From contig BJKQ01000002.1 of the NCBI GenBank assembly GCA_006538405.1, positions 62,001-126,000 of the forward strand: a stretch of 64,000 bases of DNA, given 5' to 3'. The DNA comes from Hansfordia pulvinata. Taxonomy: Eukaryota > Ascomycota > Sordariomycetes > Xylariales. Positions within the stretch are counted from its first letter, which is position 1. Every line of letters begins with the position of its first letter. The notes below the pieces were generated by a model, which searched no databases, was not told where the DNA came from, and worked only from the letters and a program-made list of their open reading frames with translations. Positions 33,855 to 45,342 of this stretch are shown in pieces. The position numbers and the translations under genes were made by a program.

Positions 33855-34202
33855 TCACCGCCATCGCTTCTCGCCCATCGCCATTCCCAGACGCTGCTCG
33901 TCTGGCCACACAAGTTACAGCTACCGGCCGACCGCCGCCGAGCGACGTCCAACCCAACCTCCCTCTTCGCCATCATCTGCCGCCCCCTTCGGCAGTCCCC
34001 GACGCTTGTTTGCGCGAGAAAAGCATGCTGCAGTCCTTATCCCCCTAGCCCCGACCTCTGGTAACCTGCCGCCGCTTTCTGTCTGTGCTTTTCTCGGGTC
34101 CTGCTTCTCAGCCTTGCCCGGAGACGAGCCCATCAGTCCGGCCTTCGTTGGTCACCTCCCACCCCATCCCCACCCCTCAGCCTTGCCTCGCCCTGCCTCG
34201 CC

Positions 34203-37200
34203 ATGGAGTCCCAAATCGAGAACGCCATCGATGTCGCTCTCAACTCGTCCCATGACTCCTCCTACAAGGCGCAGGCCTTCGACTACCTGAACCAGCTCCG
34301 CTCCGACCCCAACGCTTGGCAGGCCTGCATAGCTCTCTTCACTCGATCTCCCGAGCCCTCCAACGTTGTCCGCCTCGTCTCTCTCGAGATTGTCAACCAT
34401 GCCGTCTCCATGGGCCTCCTTGGCCACCAAGACCTGCTCGCAATGCGCGACGCCCTGCTCGCCTACGTCCGCATCAAATACGCCGCCGACTCGCCAGGCA
34501 CCGACGAGGCCGCCCTACAGAACAAACTTACGCAGACCCTCACGTTCCTCTTCACCGTTCTCTACCGCCAGGGCTGGGAATCCTTCTTCGACGACTTCTT
34601 GTCCTTGACCGCTGCCGCCCCCGGCTCCGGCCTCCGCGACAATCCCAACGGTGTCGTTCTCTACTTGCGTATTCTCGGCTCTATTCACGATGAGATCGCA
34701 GACGTCCTCATGGCCCGCAACGACCCGCAAACCGCCGCCCACACCGCCCTCAAGGACCAGATGAGAGTCGAGGATGTCCCCAAGGTTGCCCTTTCCTGGC
34801 AGGACATTCTGACGCAGTACCGCTACCAGCACGACGCCATCGTCGAAATGACGCTCAAGGTTATCGGCAAGTGGGCCAGCTGGATCGATATTTCTCTCCT
34901 GGTAAGCCAGGGTATGCTCAACAATTTGCTGCCCTTCATTGGCCGAGCCAGCCCCTCCGGTGGTGAGGACACTGTTCGTGACGCCGCTATTGATGCTCTG
35001 ACCGAAATTGCCGGCAAGAAGATGCGCCCTGTTGAGAAAACCCAGATGATCGACTTTCTTGACCTTCGCTCCATCATTCAGCAGCTCATCGACAGTCCCC
35101 CGCTCAAGGATCTGCAGAACACCCCCAGCTACGACACCGACTTGGGCGAGGCCGTGGCCAAGCTGGTCAACACGGTCATGACGGATCTTGTCAAGGTTCT
35201 CGAGACCAAGGCTATTGACGACAATACCAAGGCCCGCGCCCATCAACTGCTCCTGGACTTCGTCCCCCTTCTTCTGAGGTTCTTTCGCGACGAATTCGAT
35301 GAGATTTGCTCCACCGTCATCCCCTGTCTCACTGACATACTCACCTTCCTGCGCAAGCTCCCGGAAGTACCTACGGCCTTCTCGGAGATGCTGCTGCCCA
35401 TCCTCAGGGCCATTGTAATGAAGATGCGCTACGACGAGACAGCCACATGGGGCAGTGAGGATGACCAGACCGACGAGGCCGAGTTCCAGGAGCTTCGCAA
35501 GAAACTCCAGAACCTGCAGAAGAGCGTGGCCGCCGTCGACCAAGGCCTGTACATGCAGGTCCTGAGTGAGATAGTGGGCAATACCTTCCAGACTCTCGAC
35601 CAGCAAGGGTCCCAGATGGACTGGCGCGATCTGGACCTCGCCCTCCACGAGATGTATCTCCTGGGTGAACTGGCACTTCCCAACCAGGGTCTGGGGACCA
35701 AGAGCTCGCCCAACACTGCTGCATCTGAGCGATTGATGGTGATGATGACCAAAATGGTCGAGTCAGGTATGGGTTTCCCGTCTGCTTCCGTGATCAGGCT
35801 CGCTAACGGCGTAAACAGGCATTGCCAGCTTCCCTCACCCTGCCATATTGCTCCAGTATATGGAAATATGTGTCCGCTACTGTGTCTTTTTCGAGACCAA
35901 CACCCAATACATTGGCCAGGTGCTGGAGAACTTCGTCCGTCTGGTCCACCACGACCACGTGCGCGTCAAGTCCCGATCCTGGTACCTTTTCCACCGCTTT
36001 GTGAAGCACCTGCGGGCGCAGGTGGGCAACGTTGCCGAAACGGTAATCCAGTCCATCGGTGATCTCCTGCCCATAAAGGCCGAGGTTCCTGGCGACGATG
36101 CCGACGACGACATGTCCTCGGACGAGACCGACAACTCGGCCGATGCAATCTTCACTAGTCAGCTCTTCCTGTACGAGGCCATCGGTTGTATCTCATCAAC
36201 ATCAAGCACACCGGTCGAGAAGCAGGCCTTGTATGCCCGCTCCGTCATGGATCCCCTCTTCTCCGACCTCCAAAACCATCTGGAGAAGGCCAAAGGGGGC
36301 GATGCCCAGGCCACGCTGCAGATCCACCATATTGTGATGGCTCTAGGCACTTTGGCACACGGGTTCTCTGACTGGTCACCCGGCGCGACGAGCCAGAACC
36401 AACGGCCGCCTCCTGAAAAGGCTCTGTCGGACGAGTTCGCGCGTGCTGCGGAGGCTATCCTGATTGCGCTGCGAGAGCTAAACAGTTCTGGGGAAATCCG
36501 TACTGCATGTCGGTCTGCCTTCTCTCGCCTCCTGGGTGTGTTGGGCTCAGCCGTCCTTCCTCAGCTGCCTCAATGGATTGAAGGCCTACTTTCGCAGAGC
36601 TCCTCCAAGGACGAGATGGCCATGTTTCTTCGTCTGCTCGACCAGGTCGTGTACGGCTTCAAGTCGGAGATTTACGACGTACTCAACCTTTTGCTTACTC
36701 CCCTTCTGCAAAGAGTATTTGGGGGCCTGGAAGAGCCCATCAATGGAACGGATGACGAAATCCAGCTGGCAGAGCTGCGACGCGAATATTTGAGCTTCAT
36801 TGGAATCATTCTAAACAACGATCTGGGCGGAGTTCTTGTTTCCGAGACCAACCAGGGCTTCTTCGACCCTCTCATCAGATCCATTATTGGGCTCGCCCGG
36901 GAAATCGATCCTGCATCTGGCAACCTCCCCGCAAGCAGGCTGGCATTTGCCCAGCTCTCCAGAATGGCCACCGTATGGGGCGGCCCTGACATTGGGAACA
37001 TTTCCTCCAATCCTACGGCGCCTACAGAGTCGCCGTCCCCGGCGTTCCCGGGCTTCGAACAATTCCTGATTGAACGCTTTCACTCGATAGCCTGGGAGGT
37101 TCTACAGGATCCCCGGTTCAAACCGGCCACGGATGCGCAGACGCGCCAGGTTCTCAACGAGATTGCCGGTCTTGAGCAGAGCATCTACCTCAAAACGGGC

Positions 37201-37347
37201 CAAACTTTCATCTATCACCTGCAATCGACACTGCCCACGCTGGGCGTAGACGCAGACGGGTTTTTGCGCGCCATGACCACGTCGACGGACCGCAAGGTCT
37301 TTGCCAAATACATACTGGACGCACTCAAGGGTGGCCAGCAGCAGTAA
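34203..37347 (+). CDS. LOS1: Exportin-T, nuclear tRNA exporter
   Basis: join(34203..35766,35819..37347), 1030 aa. Exportin-T is an importin-beta family HEAT-repeat protein that carries mature tRNA out of the nucleus with Ran-GTP. The whole length is alpha-helical repeat sequence. The N-terminus (MESQIENAIDVALNSSHDSS, then YKAQAFDYLNQLRSDPNAWQ) has the pattern of the Ran-binding importin-N/Xpo1 region of this family, and LLQYMEICVRYCVFFE is typical of the central exportin-T region. An acidic loop (DDADDDMSSDETDNSADA) lies near residue 620. The single 52-nt intron (GTATGG donor, GCTAACG branch, AACAG acceptor) is in phase 1 and joins VESG to IASFPHP. Length is close to yeast Los1 (about 1100 aa). 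No frame breaks. Genomic neighbour: an intron-containing tRNA gene 2 kb upstream, a suggestive but probably accidental pairing. Confidence 0.93.
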
Positions 37348-38514
37348 CGAATTGAACGACCGAACGAACGTGCGAGACGAAGGGATATCTCGCTAGAGTC
37401 TGATAAGACAGGAGTGGCGTTTTTATTTTACATAATTCACCAACCGAGTTGGGTCCACGCGAGAGAGCCGTTGCGCGGCTGAAAAGAAGATTTGTGTATG
37501 GAAGAAGATACCCTTCGAACTTGCGACGGAACCTGCCAACTGGGACAATCGACAGAAAAGCTCCAAATTTCAGCATTGCGGGCGGGCCGTGTGTCTTTCC
37601 TTTTCTTTGTTTTTTTGTCGCGGCATTTGCATATCAGGGAGTTTGAAAATTACGTCTCTGTTATACCTTTACACTGAGTCGGTCGAAGCGAAACGAAGCC
37701 AGGCATGACCCACGATGAAAATGATGCATCTCTTAAAAACAGACCTCGCCGTTGCCATTAGCATGAAAGAGCGCGCCGTGGTCTCAGCTGAGAACATGAC
37801 ATCCATAATCATCGGCCCTGCGCAGTCTCTTGCCGCCCCTCTCAGATCCTTCAAACATTGTTACTTTCAGCCAGCCCCCCATTCTGCAGAAGCCCTTGCG
37901 GGCTCAATCTAGTTGCCATGGCTGTGATTTAATAGGTTATGGGGATGTCGGGTGTAGGACTCCTGCCCCATTTCCCTTGGCTTATTACGCTGCCGAGATA
38001 AGGCGGCGGTCTTCGGCGTTGGCCCTCTTCTCGACACTTGACGTAAATACCACCCCTGCCACAAACCCTGACGAATGGAGTCTAGATCTTCTTGACCACG
38101 TCGGGTGAAGCGAATCTGGCCTAGTGTAAAGGTGGCGTTCTGGAAGGGGGGAAGGTCCACGACGTACCATTTTCCGCGCTCTTGTGAGACTCGGGGGTGG
38201 CACGCAGGCTCCTGCACAAGGGGATGACCTCGACCCAACTCGTAACAGGGTTCTCATCAGCACGAGTGCTTCACTGTGTGCGCGGAGACCGTCGAGTTCA
38301 GAGGCGCGATCATGTCACGCGCTTGCCCTCTGTGGCCACTCCCATATCAGGCCAGCAACATGTCATAGAGCGCAGCACGGTTGTCAGAACCTGAATGGAC
38401 AAGCCTGAGAGTCCTGCGACTCTATTCTTTGTGGTGAAGATCTCCGCTGGTAAAAGTAATACGTGCCTTTTACGCTTTGAGATTGCGCACACAAGGCACT
38501 CGCGAAGCGAGCTC

Positions 38515-38536
38515 TTTTTTTTTTTTTTTTTTTTTT
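38515..38536. repeat. T22 homopolymer tract
   Basis: Twenty-two consecutive T residues in intergenic DNA. Confidence 0.9.
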
Positions 38537-38877
38537 GAAGCTCGTCCAGACACCTCCCGCACAGACTGATTTCTGGGTGGACGCTTTCTTTTCAGGGACC
38601 GCATACCAAGCTTCCTTGGCGGGCGATCGGGCGTTGTGTAGGTGGAAACTCGCGGGGTCAATACCGCGTTCCCCACGAGAAGAGCTTATCGGGCAGACTC
38701 TTGATGGGGGTGTAGAGCCGGCCGGGCTCGCACGCGGAAAGGCAGCATGCACTGTGGATTTCACCGCACTCTCAGCCAGGCAAATAGCTACCTGCGTCAG
38801 TAAACTTATGTGTATTGCGCATGCCCCGGATCAAGCAGACCAACAGGGCGGTTGCAGGGATCAAGGCCATCATCAAG

Positions 38878-39091
38878 TCGTCCGAGGCGACCAAGGTGGC
38901 ATACCTGAGTGGCGTTTGGTTACCAGCTGAGCTCAGCACCGCTCAAGGCGGCAAATATCGATGCTCTTTCACGGGCCAACGCAATCGTCAGGTCGTCCGA
39001 GGCGGCTGAGGCTGGCTTGCCCGGGTGGCGTCGCTTGTTAGCTGAACTTGGCGCTTCCGAGGGCGGCGAATGTCGGCGCCCGTTAGCAGGG
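38878..39091. repeat. Degenerate 115-nt tandem duplication
   Basis: Two copies, 38878-38979 and 38993-39091. Both begin TCGTCCGAGGCG and share blocks such as GTGGCGT, AGCTGA and GGCGGC-AAT-TCG in the same order. By eye about two thirds of positions match, with small gaps, so the duplication is old. No coding function is evident. Confidence 0.6.
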
Positions 39092-39319
39092 TCACGAGCC
39101 ACGGACTGCCTCATATGTCTACTGCTGCGCGGATTAAATGAGTGATGGTGCGTAGGCGCTGCTAAATACTTTACATATCCACTCGGTCTCTCCTGTCATC
39201 GGGCAACGGACCTAAAGTTCTCGGCACAAGTTTCTCTCATACCCATCTACTCACTTTACACACTCCTCTCTTCCCAGCCTCCTCAAGCCATCCAAGCCAC
39301 CCGAGATTACAGTGCAATC

Positions 39320-39763
39320 ATGCGCTTCACCGAGCAGATGTCTCTTGCCCTTTTCTTATGCCTGGGTGCGGCCCCGGTCATGGCAAAAAACCAATTGTGC
39401 AAATTCGAAACTGATGGAATTCACTTTCTAATACAGAATGAGGCGCTGGGCATCGTTCGCCCAGAGACGTACTCTGTTACCCAGCTTGATTTCTGCGAAG
39501 AGATACCGAAGGATGACTACTGCTATTGGACTCTCCATGAAAGCCAGGTCATCTTTGAAGACACACACGGACACGGCCACATTGCTTACGCTAATGACCA
39601 TACACATGTATCAAGCACGTTGAGCGAGTGTGCGCCTCAGAACATGGCTCTTTGCCAGAAGGTAGTTGGAGTTGGGAAAGCAGTCGTCATGCATAGTACC
39701 TCTGGAGAGATGTTTTTCCTGAATGATTTCTTCGGTCGTTGGAAAATTCCAGAGTGCAAGTGA
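39320..39763 (+). CDS. Small secreted protein with a His-rich segment
   Basis: A single exon of 147 codons. Residues 1-22 (MRFTEQMSLALFLCLGAAPVMA) form a clear signal peptide with an A-x-A-like cleavage site. The mature protein has six cysteines (near residues 27, 53, 62, 97, 105 and 146), allowing three disulphides. Residues 76-92 contain EDTHGHGHIAYANDHTH, five histidines and three acidic residues that could bind a metal ion. No family is recognised. Size, export signal and even cysteine number fit the class of small secreted effector or antimicrobial-like fungal proteins; this is inference. The leader just upstream (39200-39319) is pyrimidine-rich and A-containing near the ATG, as expected for an expressed gene. 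Codon use is less C-biased than in neighbouring housekeeping genes. Confidence 0.75.
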   Translation: MRFTEQMSLALFLCLGAAPVMAKNQLCKFETDGIHFLIQNEALGIVRPETYSVTQLDFCEEIPKDDYCYWTLHESQVIFEDTHGHGHIAYANDHTHVSSTLSECAPQNMALCQKVVGVGKAVVMHSTSGEMFFLNDFFGRWKIPECK

Positions 39764-40188
39764 GTTGATGGCACTGATTGGTCTAGTAGAGAAGATAGAA
39801 TGCCCATGAAGAAATGAAAACTCGCCATTAAAGGAGATCCCAGCCCCCTCGTGCTATCGCGACCTTGTAGGCTGTGGCTGCTCTTTTCCCCCAGTAAGCG
39901 CGGCGCAGGTACTGGGTTGGTGGTTCTATACCCTCTGTTCAACACACATGAGTCGGCTGGAGGGTTCGCTGCAAGACAAACAGAGATCGTGATCATTTCC
40001 AAGTTTTTATTACTCAAAATCCTCATAACTTGGGGTTGGAAGTCCAGATGGGAAGACCTGTTACCGCATCTGTTTTACATGCAGTGGTCGCATCCACCAT
40101 CGTTCATCGTAGATTTCGCTTTTTGCTTGTCGTTTTCCATTTTTTTTTCATTTCCTTCTTTGTTCTTTTCTCATCACCGTCTTGGGTT
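39764..40188. other. Convergent 3' region between the small secreted protein gene and SMP3
   Basis: AT-richer sequence with T runs near 40140-40165. It should contain both 3' UTRs. No gene seen. Confidence 0.6.
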
Positions 40189-41827
40189 CTATCTTGCCCT
40201 TTTACTACTGCTGCCGCCACAGCTCTTGGTGACTCTCCAAACGGCCAGCCCGCGGCGACCAAACACCCGCTGCAGCGTAGGCCAGAAACCATCTTCGGCC
40301 CAATCCAGATCGTCGAGGCCCAGATGCACCCGGGTGCGCCACACCTCACGAAAGCGCAACCCCTCAAGGCCCTTGTTATCGAGATATGCGTCTAGAAAAG
40401 TCGCGGATAGGGGGGCAACTAGATACGAGCCGCTCGACTCTTTGAGGAATTCCTGGTTGCGGCGATCGGCCGGGATGTCACATGTGGCGATGCGATCTAG
40501 CTCCTGGAGCAGATCGGGGCCTGAAAGACCCGGCAAGTCGCGGGTCCGAAGCACTTCGTTCTTGCCATCCAGAAGCCAGATGGGCGGCATGTACGTTTTC
40601 CACCAGACGGCCTCGGTGGCATCAGGCTGGTTGCTGAGGAAGACTTGCGCAGGGACAATGCCGCCCTGGTGATAACTACCCATGAGGACTCCGAGGATGA
40701 CATTCATGGCGACCCAGACGGCAATGAAGAGATTGCGCGGGGTGCGACTTTTGGGAAGCCGCACAGATGAGAGCAGCAGCGGAATGGTCGGTAGCAGGAA
40801 GCGTGCTTCTTGGTGCTGGAAGATTGACAGAACGAAAATGCCCGAGATGGCCGAATAGAGGCGCAATGACAAGTGGCCGTGGGTAAAGAGGAGCACAGCC
40901 GCGGGGCCGATCAGAGTGGGGATGTTGACAAGCAGGTGCTGGTACCATGGGTGCAAGCCATGCTCAGCAAGATTCGCAGGCGCGATGTTGTAGCGCAAGT
41001 TGTTCCACGGGGTGATGACAGGGCTGGACACGAGATCGGACCACGTGATGGAGTGCTGGGTGTAGAAAGCCGTGTCGACAACAATTGCGATCAGGACGGT
41101 GACCAGAGCCGCGGCGGCCATGACCACGAGTGACAAAGGGCTGTATAGACACGATACGTCAGCGAGGGTAATGAGGCGCGAGAAAGGGAGAGAAAGACGT
41201 ACCGGCTGCGGAAATGGGGGATCAAGCGGAGCCCCGGAATGAGCAAGAATGCGGGAAAAGTGATACGGTTGAAGATGCCAAATACGGTGACAACACCCAG
41301 TATCGTCGAAGTGAGCAATGAGGAGGAAGCCTGTTTGGTGTCGAGAATCCGCTCAATAAGGACCAAACACCAAGCGACGACAAGAGTCTCGATAGCGTTG
41401 GAGAAGGTGTGAGTCTGAAACGTCCATGTGACGTATGATGAGGCGACGAGAAGAACAGCGACGCGACGCCGGCGCGGAGATTGAACGAGTTCGTGCAGGG
41501 CCCAGTCCTCGAGGACGAAGCTGAGGACAAACATGAGAACGCGCAGGGTCCAGAACACAGCAATGGGGGCACCTCGCCGTCGCCGCCATTGCCTACCCAC
41601 AGCCAGCGCAGTAGCAGCATGGGCAGACCATAGACAGGCCAGAGGGGCAGGACACTGCGGATGGGATTTTCGCTCGTGAATTCCCATGTCAGGCGCACAG
41701 GATAGCTGAAGATCTGGCCGGCGATGACCTCGGGGCCCTGAAAGTTTTCGTCGGGGTGGAGGTAGCTGGGCGACAGGGCGAACCATAAGCGCACCAGCAC
41801 CAGGAAGATGTATGTCCTGCGCCACAT
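40189..41827 (-). CDS. SMP3: GPI mannosyltransferase 4 (adds the fourth mannose), with one apparent base deletion
   Basis: complement(join(40189..41140,41203..41827)). SMP3/PIG-Z is a GT22-family, multi-span ER enzyme that transfers the alpha-1,2-linked fourth mannose from dolichol-phosphate-mannose to the GPI precursor; fungi need it. The N-terminus has the GT22 catalytic-loop motif [10 protein letters not shown] (His24, Asp26, Glu27), followed by [12 protein letters not shown] and [16 protein letters not shown], all characteristic of SMP3. Late in the protein [16 protein letters not shown] is the second GT22 signature. The 62-nt intron has GTACGT and TATACAG ends and joins PHFRSR to PLSLVV. 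The frame must shift near 41571, where GEV is followed by [14 protein letters not shown]; adding one base beside the GGGGG run gives 525 aa with no other break. The gene lies 3.5 kb from LAS21 on the same strand, two steps of the same pathway. Confidence 0.9.
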
Positions 41828-43919
41828 GGTGACGGCGAGAATGTGGCTGTTGATAATTTCAGGGGAGAAGGCGTGAGATTGCGAAAAGGAGGCCGGTCGC
41901 AGTCGCAGTCGCGGACGGTTGCGGGAAACGCGACAAGTGGTGGGCGGGAGCTGACACTCCCATCAAGGCGAGAGCAGTCAGGTCTTGTCGGCAAGGGCGC
42001 CGAGCGCTGGCGCGAGGGAGAGGCAAGTCGGAAGGGGGTGTTCGGAGACGGAGGACTGGAGTGGATGCGCACAGGTCCGCAGGATCTTGAGGGGCGTTGT
42101 CGAAGCTATGCGTAAGGCCAAGGTGCGCAGTCGAGCGCCGCGGCGGCGGCGGCGGAGGTTTGCTGTTGGTTGGGAGGGCGGATGCCGGGCAGGTCGGCTA
42201 GCCGCAAAGTGCCGGAGGGGGGAGAAGTCGACGAGGACGGGGACGGGTGAGGCGCGACGGAACTGGAGGCGACTCGAGGCGAGAATAAAACAGGGCTCTG
42301 GCCGAAAGGAATCGCTGAGCACGGGCTTGACGAGCCAAAGCCGCAGCCGAAGTCGTGAGGCGGAACAAAGAGGCGCGGAAGGAAGCAAAGCGATACCGTG
42401 CACAAAGCGACAAAGCAGAAGGCGGGAGAGGAGGGAAAGAAGTCGAAATTACAAGGTGGTAGTATCGAGAGTCAGCAAGAAGAGAATAGCATGGAGCCCA
42501 GACTGGAGCTGGAGGTGGTGAGAGTGCCGAATGAGAGGTGGAAGCAAAGAGAACACGCGATAGCGACGACCTCAAGCATCCCCATCTAGACTCGAGATGG
42601 AATGGTCCGTCTTCTTGGGGTTGAAGAGGTATCTGTGTTCTCTGGATGGGACGAATTAGGTATGCTGTACCCGACAGGGTGTTGATCAAGTGCGTATCCG
42701 GTGCTTGCAATTCCGGTCTCTTACGAGTACTCGGTACTGTTTGGATTGGAAGGAGATACTCGTACTCTCCCGAGTCCGGTTCCGTACCTGCCGGACGCAA
42801 AGTTGCAAGACATACCTCTTTCGCCTCGCCTACTCGTACCTTGGTGTTGGGCGGGTGGGTCGCGCCTCCTACCTAGCAGTCAGTTCGTGTGTGTTGCTTG
42901 CAGCTGATTACGCGATGCGGAAAGGAGCACGGGCAGTCTGTACAAAGTACGAGAGTCGCGGTCATATCCACATCGATGGATGTGGATTGGCACATTGGTT
43001 AAGGCACAATAGGGGTGAGCAGGGCCCCAATGTTCTCTCCACAGAAGGTACCGTAGCCAGGAGCTTCGATCCATTACCTACACCTATTCCGAGTACTCGT
43101 ACTCGTGGAAACATGGAAACTTCGACGTCCCCTGTCCGGTGGGCCGGGATGCCCCCCCTCCCCCCTGCTTGAATGAGCAAGGTAACGACACTGTGTTTCT
43201 CTCCCGCCATCACTTGCTGGTAATTAATCCCATCGGCCTCATTACGCGCATGGGAAGCAAGGGAAGTTTGCCAGTCATTCATAGTAATTAGATGGTCGAC
43301 TCAAGCCAACACGGCCAGCCAGAATGTCCATGGCTGCCTTGCGACTCGACCGCACCATCATGAGCCCACCTCACGCGACTGATGAGTAGCCCCATGGCCC
43401 GTCACTTGCCCCGGACAGCCGGACCTATGACAGACCGACACATTGGCCCCGGGGGCACCACTTCGAATTGTGTTGAGAGACAAAGAGAGAGAGAGCAGAA
43501 GCCCTCAAATCTCGGCAGCCTGACCCGCCTCACCGATGGCCAATCCACGTTTGGGCCCAACACCCTTTTTTCTCTTCTCGTCTCTCTCAGCGGTCGGCGA
43601 CCGACCGCGGCCATCCCTGCTCACCCGCTGCAGGGCTGTTGGTGGTGGCACAACCGCCCAGAGTCCTAGTTCGGGTACGAGACAAGTACTGAGATAACCC
43701 TACCTACTCCCGTCGTACGAGTACCCGACACAATGAGCTGATGAAGGGGCGCTAATACTAAACAAAGAGTCACACTACTCGTAGACAGGTACCTAGAGCT
43801 GCCCGTCGTGCCCGTGGGTTTTCGCGCCCGTCTGCAACCTCTTTATGACACGGCCGGCCCCGTTCACTCGTACCCGTACAATACTGCCCGGATCTCACTT
43901 GTGCAGCTGAGCATATATT

Positions 43920-43947
43920 CCTTCTTCTTCTTCTTCTTCTTCTTCTC
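43920..43947. repeat. (TTC)n microsatellite
   Basis: About nine TTC units in intergenic DNA. Confidence 0.9.
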
Positions 43948-44831
43948 AGAGTCGCCGTGCAACCGGTGGATGCTACGCGTATACCTCCATGGCTTATCAG
44001 GTGCAGGGTTGACTTCCATTCAGTCCCTTCACGTGTCCGCATACCAGTTCATCTGCGTTCGAAGTACCTCAGGAGATGCTGGTCACGTCGCACATTGCAT
44101 CTGATCCATACGAGTATGAGCCAGCGGGACTCTCTGGAGGACGCTAAGACAGGTATAGTGCGAGTAGATATTTACCTGCACCAAGTGTGGGCATTGGTTT
44201 TCCGTTGGGGAATGCTTCTCGATCTTCTGAGCGTAAGGTCTGCTCGTACGTACTCGTATAGAGTACTCGTGGCGTGCGCAGAAAGAGTACTTCTTGTACG
44301 CGCGGGGGCGTGGGTGCGTGGCTGGCCAGGAACAGAAGAAGGAAACAGAGAGAGGGCTACTCGTACTACGCGTACTCGTAGGGTCTCCGTTCCCGAAAAA
44401 GAAACCCTCACAATCCATTCCTGGCAAGCCACGGTGGGCACCACGTCCACTTATAATCCGCGCTGTCGTGGTGGCTCAAGGTTACCCCCTGATGGGCCCT
44501 CACGGCTACTCGTATTCAAGATTTTTCGACTTCCAAGGCGTCTACCACCTACAATTCGTACGTGAAGTACCAGGGTGCCAGGTGAGGGCCTACCTACCTA
44601 ATACGCCAATCAATGCACGCCCGATTGCCCTTTTTTCCCAGGCATAGGGACAGAAAGATACGTGTGCACTGTCTCAGGAACACGAGAGCTGTGCAAGAGA
44701 GAGACATGACGTGCAAATTCACGGGCCTCTCAGTTTGCGAGTATGAGTGAAGTTCAGGGTCCGGACCCCCGCTGTGTCCGGCACCGCGGTCGTTGGAAAT
44801 GACTCCGGAGCCGCTCGAAACATTCCGCGAC

Positions 44832-44845
44832 TACTCGTACGAGTA
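44832..44845. repeat. Second perfect TACTCGTACGAGTA palindrome
   Basis: This is identical, together with its flanks (17-mer CTACTCGTACGAGTACT), to the site at 441-457, 44 kb away. It is followed by ACTCGG and ACGAGT half-sites, making a small ladder. Confidence 0.75.
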
Positions 44846-45342
44846 CTCGGACGAGTCGCTCTAATAAGCCTGGTTTAGAAACGAGTATCGTACGCACCCG
44901 CCCCGGCAATCGCCGGAAATCACGTCAACTTCCCCAGGCACCTGCGGAGAAAATAAGACAGACCCGCCCCTTGCTCGTGCCGTCATTCTCTTACCGCTTG
45001 GATCTGGAAACGCACGAGACCATGCGAGATGAGACGAGACGGAACCCCCTCGTGGGCAAGGCGTGCGTGTACCGCGCGTGGGCAACTCGAAACATGGGCC
45101 AGCCTGCAGGGAAAGTAAACAAGATGCGAACATCTCAGCATCGTATTGTTGAGATGGGCTCCGTAGTTCAAGGCTGCCGAGCCCGTGCGTGAGTCTGCGA
45201 GTGGCCGTACTCTCACCCCGGAGAAGGCCTTGAAGCAACACTCGACGACCAGAGTCAAGGGAAGCTTCGGACATTGTACATTGAATGAAATTAATCTATC
45301 TCGCAATCACCCATGAAGGCACCACCACGTGCATTAGGTCTG

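Larger units (their letters stand above)
32345..34202. other. Intergenic region upstream of LOS1
   Basis: No gene seen. It holds TACTCGTA/TACGAGTA words near 32805-32975 and 33611, and a pyrimidine-rich stretch from about 33480 to the LOS1 start that probably contains the LOS1 promoter and long leader, including the C30 tract listed separately. Confidence 0.5.
37348..39319. other. Intergenic region between LOS1 and the small secreted protein gene
   Basis: No secure gene. It includes the LOS1 3' UTR, a T22 tract at 38515-38536, a short frame from 38821 whose first codons resemble a histone H3 tail, and a degenerate 115-nt tandem duplication at 38878-39091. The last 100 nt are pyrimidine-rich leader of the next gene. 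Confidence 0.5.
41828..45342. other. Intergenic region between SMP3 and LAS21, densest palindrome cluster
   Basis: No supportable gene in 3.5 kb. The GC-rich part next to SMP3 (41828-42600) probably holds its promoter. From about 42720 to 44850 there are around a dozen TACTCGTA/TACGAGTA words (near 42724, 42756, 42831, 43091, 43717, 43777, 44108, 44250, 44358, 44507, 44832), the highest density in the window. A (TTC)n run lies at 43920-43947. A tRNA-like fragment near 42973-43085 is discussed under rejected items. Confidence 0.55.

Noticed and set aside
34515..35648. Long antisense frame over LOS1 (377 codons)
   Set aside because: Shadow of the exportin exon; no start context, domain or intron structure of its own.
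41570..41605. A very short intron to explain the SMP3 frame break
   Set aside because: The only GT...AG pair there is about 24 nt, too short for a fungal spliceosomal intron and without a branch site.
42973..43085. tRNA-like sequence with a D-arm-like GGTTAAGGC and a TTCGATC loop
   Set aside because: The T stem does not pair and the acceptor strands match poorly; it cannot fold as a functional tRNA.
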